In this document: piece by piece, positions 1 through 5,421 of the stretch
How positions within the stretch are numbered: position 1 is the first letter of the stretch
Layout: every line of letters begins with the position of its first letter
From: Thiotrichaceae bacterium
GTDB taxonomy: Bacteria > Pseudomonadota > Gammaproteobacteria > Thiotrichales > Thiotrichaceae
Length of the DNA stretch: 5,421 bases
Assembly (NCBI GenBank): GCA_026992705.1
Contig: JALWYT010000204.1
Span: forward strand, 1-5,421
Reading direction: 5' to 3'
Position numbers and translations under genes: made by a program
The notes under the pieces: generated by a model
Told to the model about the DNA's origin: nothing
What the model saw: only the letters and a program-made list of their open reading frames with translations
The model's database searches: none

Positions 1-1193
1 AATTGCTGAAATTTCTGCTTAACGATTGCCACATCCAAAGGCTGATCCGCATTTTCACCAAAAATTGCAGGAAAATGCTCAGGGCGTAATTTGCCCAACA
101 TGACATTGCAATCGGTCACGGTCAACTCGCCACCATTGCGATATGCCGCAGGGCCAGGATTTGCACCCGCCGAATCAGGACCGACTCGCATCCGTGAGCC
201 ATCGAAATGCAAAATCGAACCCCCACCTGCTGCCACCGTATGAATCTGCATCATCGGAGCACGCACCCGAAAGCCTGCAATTTGTGATTCTAAAGTGCGT
301 TCATATTCCCCGTTATAATGGCAAACATCGGTTGACGTACCGCCCATATCAAAGCCAATCAACTTATCAAATCCCGCCGCCTTTGCCGTCTGCACCATGC
401 CAACCACACCGCCAGCTGGTCCCGATAAAATCGCATCCTTACCCTGAAAGGCATCGGCATGAATCAATCCACCATTGGACTGCATAAACTGCAAGGAAAC
501 ATTCGGCAACTCGGTAGATACCTGCTCCACATAACGCTGCAGAATAGGAGAGAGGTAAGCATCAATCACCGTTGTATCACCTCGGCTGACAAACTTAATC
601 AGAGGGCTAGTCTGATGGCTGGTAGAAATCTGCGTAAAACCAATCTGCTTCGCAAGCTCAGCCAACTGCTGTTCATGCTGCGGGTATTGATAAGCGTGCA
701 TCAATAAAATCGCCACACTGCGTAAACCCTGATCATAGCCCTGCTGTAGCTGCTGTTTCGCCGCCTCCCTATCCAACGCCCGCAATACATTACCGTTAGC
801 ATCCAAGCGTTCATCCACCTCAACTACCGAGGAATACAACATCTCAGGCAATTGAATATCCAAAGCAAACAAATCAGGACGCTGCTGATAAGCAATCTGC
901 AAAGCATCCCTAAACCCCCGCGTTGTCACCAATAACAACGGCTCACCCTTATGCTCCAACAAAGCATTGGTCGCAACCGTCGTCCCCATGCGAACCAGTG
1001 CAATCTTATCGCTAGGAATAGGCTGCCCCTGCTCAATACCCAAACAATCCCGAATCCCCTGAATTGCCGCATCTTTATACTGCGTGGGATTTTCCGATAA
1101 TAATTTGTGAGTCATAACCTCACCATCTGGCTTATACGCCACAATATCCGTAAACGTACCACCACGATCAATCCAGAATTGCCATTTGTTCAT
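1..1193 (-). CDS. 5-oxoprolinase (ATP-hydrolysing), OPLAH/hydantoinase A family, N-terminal part
   Basis: This family opens the lactam ring of 5-oxoproline (pyroglutamate) to L-glutamate using ATP, in the cytosol, as part of glutathione and pyroglutamate recycling. The frame is open for 397 codons from ATG at 1191-1193 to the left edge. Full-length members are roughly 1,200 residues, so about a third is visible: the hydantoinase A N-terminal region (about 5-185) and the start of the ATPase-like hydantoinase A domain (about 200 on). Visible motifs are DRGGTFTD (9-16), GTTVATNALLE (70-80), SGPAGGVVG (257-265), the phosphate-binding GFDMGGTSTDV (280-290), AAGGGS (321-326) and GPDSAGANPGPA (338-349). 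The LLSENPTQY stretch (31-39) resembles full-length animal and bacterial OPLAH rather than short HyuA subunits, so a fused HyuA-HyuB protein is likely. This remains inference because the C-terminal half is outside the window. The ribosome binding site is weak (AGAAAG). It lies 137 bases downstream of recC on the same strand. A hydantoinase or acetone carboxylase-type subunit is a less likely alternative. Confidence 0.9.
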   Translation of the reverse strand, partial: MNKWQFWIDRGGTFTDIVAYKPDGEVMTHKLLSENPTQYKDAAIQGIRDCLGIEQGQPIPSDKIALVRMGTTVATNALLEHKGEPLLLVTTRGFRDALQIAYQQRPDLFALDIQLPEMLYSSVVEVDERLDANGNVLRALDREAAKQQLQQGYDQGLRSVAILLMHAYQYPQHEQQLAELAKQIGFTQISTSHQTSPLIKFVSRGDTTVIDAYLSPILQRYVEQVSTELPNVSLQFMQSNGGLIHADAFQGKDAILSGPAGGVVGMVQTAKAAGFDKLIGFDMGGTSTDVCHYNGEYERTLESQIAGFRVRAPMMQIHTVAAGGGSILHFDGSRMRVGPDSAGANPGPAAYRNGGELTVTDCNVMLGKLRPEHFPAIFGENADQPLDVAIVKQKFQQ

Positions 1194-1227
1194 AATGCTT
1201 TCTAAGGGAATTTAAAAAGCGTGATTT

Positions 1228-1257
1228 AAGCATAGCCGGGGAGGAGTAGGCTAGCTT
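1228..1257 (-). terminator. Stem-loop between recC and the oxoprolinase gene, possible terminator
   Basis: An inverted repeat of nine base pairs with one bulged base: AAGC (1228-1231) pairs with GCTT (1254-1257), A1232 is bulged, and TAGCC (1233-1237) pairs with GGCTA (1249-1253), leaving an 11-base loop. It lies about 75 bases after the recC stop codon. Read on the minus strand, a run of five T residues follows, but only nine bases beyond the stem, which is not a classical intrinsic terminator. It could equally be an element in the leader of the oxoprolinase mRNA. No convincing sigma-70 promoter for the oxoprolinase gene is visible in the 137-base gap. Confidence 0.3.
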
Positions 1258-1330
1258 TTGTATAGTGTCTGAGCATCACTCCTTGTTTATTTGGGGACAA
1301 GCGTATAGTACCACCCTAAACTGGCAATCA

Positions 1331-4300
1331 TCATCCTTTCTCAAATCTATCATTAAACCGATACATACTCTCAGTCACCAGTTTAAACTCTTCACTGTCA
1401 ATAGGAAGTTCTTGTATGCCTCGGATAGCGAGTTGGATGTAGCTGTCGTGTAGGTCGCCAATGGGGGCGTTGAATTGTCCTGTACCGTGCCAAGTGATGC
1501 TGTTTTTTCCTTTGAATTTTTCGCCTTGTTTTATCAATTCGGCACTGCTTTTAGGGAGTAGTGCAAGCGGGCGGCTTATGCCTGTCCAGTAGTGTGCGAG
1601 TAGGTCTTCAATGTATTCTGTGGCTTCAGCTTGGCTGATATTATCAGCTTTTACATGATAAACCCCTTCAATATCAATATAATAGCCATCACTCGCAGGG
1701 GCTTCGGATTCTGCGAGTCGGTAGAGTAGGTAGTTAATCCAAAAGCTGAGTTTGTCGATGCCTGAGAGTTTTCCTGATTTGATTTCGACTAAGCCAAGTT
1801 CGGGGTAGATATTGCGGATAGTGCCTTGTATCTGCCAGTCATCGGCAATGTGGTTGCGGAAATTTAGCTGGATTGATACAGGCTCTGGCTGTTTGTCGGC
1901 GAGTAGTTCATTGAGTTCGTCGAGTAGCGGATTGATTTCTTCTTCCACTTTTTCGATAACATCTTCAGCCATTTTCCCATGCGGCAAAATACCTTCAGCG
2001 TAGAATTCGGATTCTGTGCTGCTGATGGCTCGTTTTTGTAGCCATTCGTCAAGTAGGCGGGCTTTTAGCTTGTAGCGTTCTAATGCATTGAGTTCAAACG
2101 GTTCATCGTCTGAGATTGTAGCTTCGTCTTGTTCAAGATAAATGCCTAGACGTTGCTGGAAAAAGTAGCGAATAGGGTGGCGAATAAAACGGATGAGCTG
2201 ATTAACATCAATTTGTCGCCACGCATTATCAGGAGCTTCTAAGCTATATTCTCCCCAGTCTTGTTGTGGAGAGGAGGTATTTGTTTGGATTTTTTCGGCA
2301 AGCTGACACCAGTATTGAGCATAACTTTTGGGCTTGAGGAAATAATCGGGGTGAAACGGTTGCAAGCGGTGAATTGTGGTGATTGTTTCGGAGTAGGGCA
2401 GTGCAGTATCGCTGATAAAACGAGCATCTAAATAATCCAGCAATTCTTTGAGTAGCACAGAGGCTTGTTTTTCAGTGTTGTCTTTAATATTGCGACCAAT
2501 ATAGCTGAGGATTAATTGCTCTTGAGCTGATAGTAGCGTTTCTAAAAATAGATAACGGTCTTCATTTCGGCTGTCAGGATCGCTGACGCGATAGTGCTGT
2601 TGCATTAAATCGAATTCAGTTTTGCTGCTTTGACGTGGGAAGTCGCCATCATTTAAGCCAAGCACGACAATCACTTTAAAGGGTAAATTTCGCATGGGCT
2701 TAAAGCCACTAAACGATACACCACCGCTCATAAAAGCGTGTAAACTGGCATGATCCGCTAGGCGATTTTCAATAATTTTGCGTAATAATTGCCGCGAAAT
2801 AGGCTCTGCATAATCCTCTGCTTGTTGGACAATATCATTAATGGTTTCACGAATGGTTTGCAAATGGCTTTCGTCTAAAAAGGCATCATCAAAGAGGCTA
2901 TCAAGTAGTTCATTGACAATTTCATGCCATGTTTGCAGGTCATAGTCTTGAGCTAGACGCTGGCTAAATTGCTTTAATTGCTCAAAAAGGCTCCAGAATT
3001 TGCCTAAAATCTCACTGCTATTGCCTTCGATTTGGCTAATCGGGGCAATTTCATCAAACAAGCCGTCATTTTCGCCAATGGCATAGCCCATAAATAGGCG
3101 ATCCTGTGCCTGATTCCATGTATTTTGGGCAATATCAGGCAAGCCTAGCCCTGCCTTGTGGTGTGCATCTTTTCCCCAGCGTATTGCTCCTGCTTCCAGC
3201 CATTGCTCAAGCTGTTCTATATCGTCGCTGTCTAGCCCAAATTTTTGTTGGACTTCTGGCACATCTAAATAGGCAAGGATTTCTGAGCGTTCAAAACGGC
3301 TATCTGGCAGACTGAATAATTGCAGAAAAATCCGAATAAGCGGAATATCTTTGTCGTTTGCTGTGTCGCTGATATTCCAAGGGATAGTTGGCTGGTGTTC
3401 GCTTTTATGAAATACCGCTTCAATATAAGGGGCATATTGTGAAATATCAGGTGCGACGACGAGAATATCTTCAGGGCGAAGCTGTGAATTGCTGTTTAAT
3501 ATGTCCAATAATTGATCATGTAGGACTTGTATTTCTCGCAAAGGGCTATGACAGCAGTGGACAATAATGCTTTGGTCATTGTCGATATGGATTTTTTCGC
3601 CTGATTTTTTGGGATCATTTAGCATGAAAATATCGTGTTGAATTTGCTGGAGAACGCTTTGCGTATCAGGCTCAACAAAACAATCAATATTCTCAGCTTG
3701 CTCTGATGCAGTGATTAATTGATCAAAAAACACCTGCCCTTGTCGTCCCCATGATGATAATAGACGGTTACCTGTTTCCATATAAACAGCGGTTTCTGGC
3801 TTGTTTAAGCGAAGTTTGGCGGCTTGCTTCTCTGAGATTAAATCAAGCCAATATTGATTTGTCGGTGCGAGCAGATAAAAATCCAATTGAATGGACTCAG
3901 CCATTAATAATAAGGTATTCAGCAATAAAGGGGGTAGGGTGCTTGGGGCAAACAGGCTGATGCGTTTAGGTAATTGGCGAGTGTCAACGCTTTGCTCGAG
4001 CAAAGCTTGCTTAACACCTTCAACCAATTGGGTTTTATGTTGGGGTAAATTACGCGTAATAGCTTGCCACAACAAGGCTTGCCAGCGGTTATCATCAACC
4101 GCATCATTTAGCCAATCATCACGATAATATTGATAGCGGTCGAAACTATCGGCAATTTTCCCTGCCAATTGCCAGCGTTTTAAACCAGTTTGATCATTCT
4201 GCACATAATTATTGAGGCTAGAAAAGGCTTGATCCGCAAGCAAATCTGGCAGTGTCGAAAAGATTTTCCATTGCAGGGCAGGGCGACTTAGAGGGTCTTG

Positions 4301-4546
4301 CTCAGGAATATTCGGGAAAATTTGCTTGAGTAAATCCCATAATAAACGGGCAGGTAGTGGGAAATGATAATTAGCCTCAACCCCAATTTGCTGAGCCAAA
4401 TTAATCTGCAACCAGCGTTCCATGGCGATATTGTTGACAGCAATAATTTCCGCATCAAATGGAGAATCCAGCGGTTGCGAGCGGATATTATGACTTAATA
4501 TCGTCAATAGAGCTTCGATTTTATTGGAGGTGTAGATTGTGAGCAT
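1331..4546 (-). CDS. recC: RecC, RecBCD enzyme (exodeoxyribonuclease V) gamma subunit
   Basis: RecC holds the RecB and RecD motors, splits the duplex with its pin, and scans the 3' strand for Chi, which switches RecBCD from degrading DNA to loading RecA for break repair. The protein is 1,071 residues (E. coli about 1,122). Its start (Y5, S7-N8, D27-P29-F30, M42, W45-L46-Q47, F62-P63-L64-P65-A66, W70-D71) aligns with E. coli RecC without gaps. Other family blocks are KIADSFDRY (130-138), MRNLPFKVIVVLGLNDGDFP (618-637), NEDRYLFLETLLSAQ (661-675), SYIGRNIKDN (681-690), and IRFIRHPIRYFFQQRL (785-800) opening the C-terminal region. As expected for RecC there is no Walker A motif. The C-terminal nuclease-like fold keeps an E-x-K (E921-I-K923), but the usual metal-binding Asp is apparently replaced near R911, so it should be inactive. 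ATG at 4544-4546 fits the family N-terminus exactly; its ribosome binding site is weak. recB does not follow downstream. The gene is intact, with no frameshift. Confidence 0.97.
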   Translation of the reverse strand: MLTIYTSNKIEALLTILSHNIRSQPLDSPFDAEIIAVNNIAMERWLQINLAQQIGVEANYHFPLPARLLWDLLKQIFPNIPEQDPLSRPALQWKIFSTLPDLLADQAFSSLNNYVQNDQTGLKRWQLAGKIADSFDRYQYYRDDWLNDAVDDNRWQALLWQAITRNLPQHKTQLVEGVKQALLEQSVDTRQLPKRISLFAPSTLPPLLLNTLLLMAESIQLDFYLLAPTNQYWLDLISEKQAAKLRLNKPETAVYMETGNRLLSSWGRQGQVFFDQLITASEQAENIDCFVEPDTQSVLQQIQHDIFMLNDPKKSGEKIHIDNDQSIIVHCCHSPLREIQVLHDQLLDILNSNSQLRPEDILVVAPDISQYAPYIEAVFHKSEHQPTIPWNISDTANDKDIPLIRIFLQLFSLPDSRFERSEILAYLDVPEVQQKFGLDSDDIEQLEQWLEAGAIRWGKDAHHKAGLGLPDIAQNTWNQAQDRLFMGYAIGENDGLFDEIAPISQIEGNSSEILGKFWSLFEQLKQFSQRLAQDYDLQTWHEIVNELLDSLFDDAFLDESHLQTIRETINDIVQQAEDYAEPISRQLLRKIIENRLADHASLHAFMSGGVSFSGFKPMRNLPFKVIVVLGLNDGDFPRQSSKTEFDLMQQHYRVSDPDSRNEDRYLFLETLLSAQEQLILSYIGRNIKDNTEKQASVLLKELLDYLDARFISDTALPYSETITTIHRLQPFHPDYFLKPKSYAQYWCQLAEKIQTNTSSPQQDWGEYSLEAPDNAWRQIDVNQLIRFIRHPIRYFFQQRLGIYLEQDEATISDDEPFELNALERYKLKARLLDEWLQKRAISSTESEFYAEGILPHGKMAEDVIEKVEEEINPLLDELNELLADKQPEPVSIQLNFRNHIADDWQIQGTIRNIYPELGLVEIKSGKLSGIDKLSFWINYLLYRLAESEAPASDGYYIDIEGVYHVKADNISQAEATEYIEDLLAHYWTGISRPLALLPKSSAELIKQGEKFKGKNSITWHGTGQFNAPIGDLHDSYIQLAIRGIQELPIDSEEFKLVTESMYRFNDRFEKG

Positions 4547-4567
4547 ATTGCCAACCGGAGCTATTCA

Positions 4568-4599
4568 GTAGCCTGCGTGAAGAGCAAGGTAACGCAGGG
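4568..4599 (+). repeat. REP-like palindromic element, plus orientation (left half of doublet)
   Basis: It starts with the tetranucleotide GTAG (4568-4571). The left stem arm CCTGCGT (4572-4578), a 13-base loop (4579-4591) that begins GAAG and ends GGTA, and the right arm ACGCAGG (4592-4598) follow, then a G. The stem is seven perfect base pairs. It has the same arrangement as the inverted element at 4643-4674, with 21 of 32 positions identical. GTAG-headed imperfect palindromes of this size are characteristic of REP sequences. Confidence 0.7.
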
Positions 4600-4610
4600 A
4601 GTTTTCCGCT

Positions 4611-4619
4611 ATATTATCA
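4611..4619 (-). promoter_or_regulatory. Possible extended -10 element for recC
   Basis: On the minus strand the bases read TGA followed by TAATAT, a TGn-type extended -10 in the spacer between the two REP elements, about 65 bases upstream of the recC start. No good -35 hexamer lies at the usual distance, and the transcript would run through the plus-oriented REP hairpin. recC may instead be read through from the FKBP gene. Confidence 0.22.
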
Positions 4620-4642
4620 GAATTTTAAAGCAGTGGATGATT

Positions 4643-4674
4643 CCCCGCATTCCGCAAAGCTTCATGCGGGCTAC
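4643..4674 (-). repeat. REP-like palindromic element, minus orientation (right half of doublet)
   Basis: Read on the minus strand it starts GTAG (4674-4671). The left arm CCCGCAT (4670-4664), a 13-base loop beginning GAAG and ending CGGA (4663-4651), and the right arm ATGCGGG (4650-4644) follow, then a G. The seven-pair stem differs from its partner at the third and sixth pairs, and both differences preserve pairing (T-A versus C-G, and G-C versus A-T). The consensus resembles a GTAG-headed hairpin type that I recall from intergenic regions of many proteobacteria. Confidence 0.72.
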
Positions 4675-4685
4675 GAATAATATTT

Positions 4686-5195
4686 TTATTTAACGGCAAG
4701 CAATTCAATATCAAAAACTAAGGTCGCATTCGGTGGAATAACCCCACCCGCACCGCGAGCACCATAGGCTAAATCCGCAGGAATAATCAAAGTCCGCTGT
4801 CCACCAACTTTCATACCAACAACACCTTGATCCCAACCCTGAATAACACGCCCCGCACCCAACGGAAACTCAAACGGCGTGCCTCGATCGCGTGAGCTAT
4901 CAAATTTCGCACCATGCTTATCTGCCGCATTAGGGTCATAAAGCCAGCCTGTATAATGCACAGAAACAACTTTACCCGCCACCGCTTCATCGCCGTCACC
5001 AAGCTTTACATCGGTCTTTTGTAAGCTCGTGATAGCGGCAGAAGCATCTGCCGTTGCCATACCAGCGGCTTGCTCTGTAGCCGTCTCTTGTTGATTACTC
5101 TGATCATCGGATTTTGATGAAGAATCATTACAAGCAACAATAAATGTACTAAATGCTACTACTAAAGAAAGTGATAATAGTGATTTTAGTTTCAT
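4686..5195 (-). CDS. FKBP-type peptidyl-prolyl cis-trans isomerase, lipoprotein
   Basis: This enzyme isomerises Xaa-Pro peptide bonds and is predicted to act in the periplasm, anchored to a membrane by lipid. The 169-residue protein starts with a lipoprotein signal: basic K2 and K4, a hydrophobic core (5-20), and lipobox I19-V20-A21-C22, with C22 as the predicted lipidated residue. A linker rich in Ser, Asp, Gln, Glu and Ala (23-57) leads to one FKBP domain (about 60-169). By alignment with human FKBP12 all the pocket residues are present: Y81, F98, D99, F110, V117, I118, W121, Y144 and F161. The domain should therefore be active. An extra loop (about 87-95) sits between the YTGWLY strand and KFDSS, as in many proteobacterial FKBPs. 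It is one domain only, without the N-terminal dimerisation region of Mip/FkpA. The start is fixed by the signal peptide, yet no Shine-Dalgarno sequence precedes it. recC lies 139 bases downstream on the same strand; the substrate is unknown. Confidence 0.95.
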   Translation of the reverse strand: MKLKSLLSLSLVVAFSTFIVACNDSSSKSDDQSNQQETATEQAAGMATADASAAITSLQKTDVKLGDGDEAVAGKVVSVHYTGWLYDPNAADKHGAKFDSSRDRGTPFEFPLGAGRVIQGWDQGVVGMKVGGQRTLIIPADLAYGARGAGGVIPPNATLVFDIELLAVK

Positions 5196-5236
5196 ATTTG
5201 TTTGGTCTTTTTTGGTTGGTTGTAAATTGGTTTTGG
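5196..5236 (-). promoter_or_regulatory. C/A-rich leader of the FKBP gene without Shine-Dalgarno
   Basis: The 41 bases before the FKBP start codon read almost entirely as A and C on the coding strand. They contain five CCAA motifs (complement of TTGG at 5202-5205, 5212-5215, 5216-5219, 5227-5230 and 5233-5236). No AGGAG-like sequence is present. Such unstructured C/A-rich leaders can act as translation enhancers or as targets of G/U-rich small RNAs; either role here is inference. Confidence 0.35.
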
Positions 5237-5365
5237 CTTTTTAGTTGAATCCATAACTTTAGTGCATAGTGATTTATATTTCATCTAGCCAATTAAAATA
5301 AATATTTTGAATTTTATGCTAAACTAATATTAATAATTGACGATTGTACATATGAAAAAAAATTT
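5237..5365. promoter_or_regulatory. AT-rich divergent promoter region
   Basis: This is the core of the 181-base gap between the FKBP gene (minus) and the gene starting at 5377 (plus), so promoters for both probably lie here. For the plus gene the best pair I see is TTGAAT (5307-5312) with AATAAT (5332-5337), a 19-base spacing that is longer than ideal. For the FKBP gene the minus strand offers a TATAAA about 80 bases upstream of the start without a good -35. Neither is convincing alone, and no clear operator palindrome was found. Confidence 0.4.
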
Positions 5366-5371
5366 AAGGAG
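5366..5371 (+). promoter_or_regulatory. Ribosome binding site of the gene starting at 5377
   Basis: AAGGAG ends five bases before the ATG at 5377, near-ideal spacing. It is the strongest Shine-Dalgarno sequence belonging to a gene in the window and decides the start over an ATG at 5352, whose frame stops after seven codons. Confidence 0.8.
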
Positions 5372-5376
5372 ATAAA

Positions 5377-5421
5377 ATGAGAAGTAAGTTAATGTCAACA
5401 TTAGTTTTAGGTGTACTATTT
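5377..5421 (+). CDS. N-terminus of a probable exported protein, cut by the window edge
   Basis: Fifteen codons are visible, from ATG at 5377 to the right edge, encoding MRSKLMSTLVLGVLF. Two basic residues (R2, K4) followed by a hydrophobic run (L9-F15) look like the start of a Sec signal peptide, or less likely a membrane anchor. The strong ribosome binding site supports a real, well-translated gene. It is transcribed divergently from the FKBP lipoprotein gene. Nothing can be said about the mature protein or its family. Confidence 0.7.
   Translation, partial: MRSKLMSTLVLGVLF

Larger units (their letters stand above)
4568..4674. repeat. REP doublet (REPIN/BIME-like) between the FKBP gene and recC
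   Basis: Two 32-base hairpin elements in inverted orientation, each with its GTAG head at the outer edge, are separated by 43 bases (4600-4642). The total of 107 bases fits the mobile unit known as a REPIN or BIME, which RAYT transposases are thought to move. The doublet fills most of the 139-base gap and begins 11 bases after the FKBP stop codon. In this position REP hairpins are known in other bacteria to stabilise or attenuate the upstream transcript. Neither hairpin has an adjacent T-run on the minus strand, so rho-independent termination is not indicated. No RAYT gene is in the window. Confidence 0.65.

Noticed and set aside
143..707. Two plus-strand open frames (143-487 and 459-707)
   Set aside because: Both are antisense to the oxoprolinase gene, whose minus frame shows clear family motifs; their translations are low-complexity with no recognisable domain or ribosome binding site.
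1265..1453. 62-codon plus-strand frame spanning the recC 3' end and the gap
   Set aside because: Most of it is antisense to the RecC C-terminus, and no ribosome binding site or domain is visible.
1812..4127. Several 60-80 codon open frames on both strands inside recC
   Set aside because: They are out-of-frame shadows of an intact, well-conserved recC and have no family resemblance.
4568..4674. Pair of hairpins read as a bidirectional intrinsic terminator or a CRISPR fragment
   Set aside because: Minus-strand T-runs are absent next to both stems, there are only two units in opposite orientation, and they differ in sequence, unlike CRISPR direct repeats.
5352..5375. Seven-codon ORF (ATG at 5352, TAA at 5373-5375) overlapping the ribosome binding site of the next gene
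   Set aside because: It has no Shine-Dalgarno sequence of its own and its poly-Lys/Asn translation is what an A-rich leader gives by chance.

Overview
The window looks like chromosomal DNA of a moderately AT-rich gammaproteobacterium. This rests on a RecC subunit (RecBCD is mainly a proteobacterial enzyme, and this one aligns without gaps to the N-terminus of E. coli RecC) and on a lipoprotein-type FKBP prolyl isomerase. I cannot name the genus from the sequence. There is no insertion sequence, CRISPR array, tRNA or rRNA in the window.

Layout: three genes lie in tandem on the minus strand and one begins on the plus strand at the right edge. From right to left on the minus strand these are an FKBP-type peptidyl-prolyl isomerase lipoprotein (4686-5195), recC (1331-4546), and the N-terminal third of an ATP-dependent 5-oxoprolinase of the OPLAH/hydantoinase family (1-1193, cut by the left edge). 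A divergent gene starts at 5377 with a strong ribosome binding site and runs off the right edge after 15 codons; those codons look like the start of an export signal. Gaps between genes are 137, 139 and 181 bases. No stretch over 300 bases lacks a gene.

The genes do not form an obvious pathway: DNA double-strand-break repair, envelope protein folding and glutathione/5-oxoproline metabolism. The neighbourhood looks like ordinary core chromosome. Notably, recB and recD do not follow recC.

The most interesting structure is between the FKBP gene and recC. Two 32-base palindromic elements face each other, each headed by GTAG on its outer side. Their stems differ at two base pairs, both by compensatory change. 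This is the architecture of a REP doublet (REPIN/BIME), the kind of element mobilised by REP-associated tyrosine transposases (RAYTs). The second interesting point is that RecC keeps some of the residues implicated in Chi recognition in E. coli but differs at several others, which suggests a different Chi sequence in this organism.
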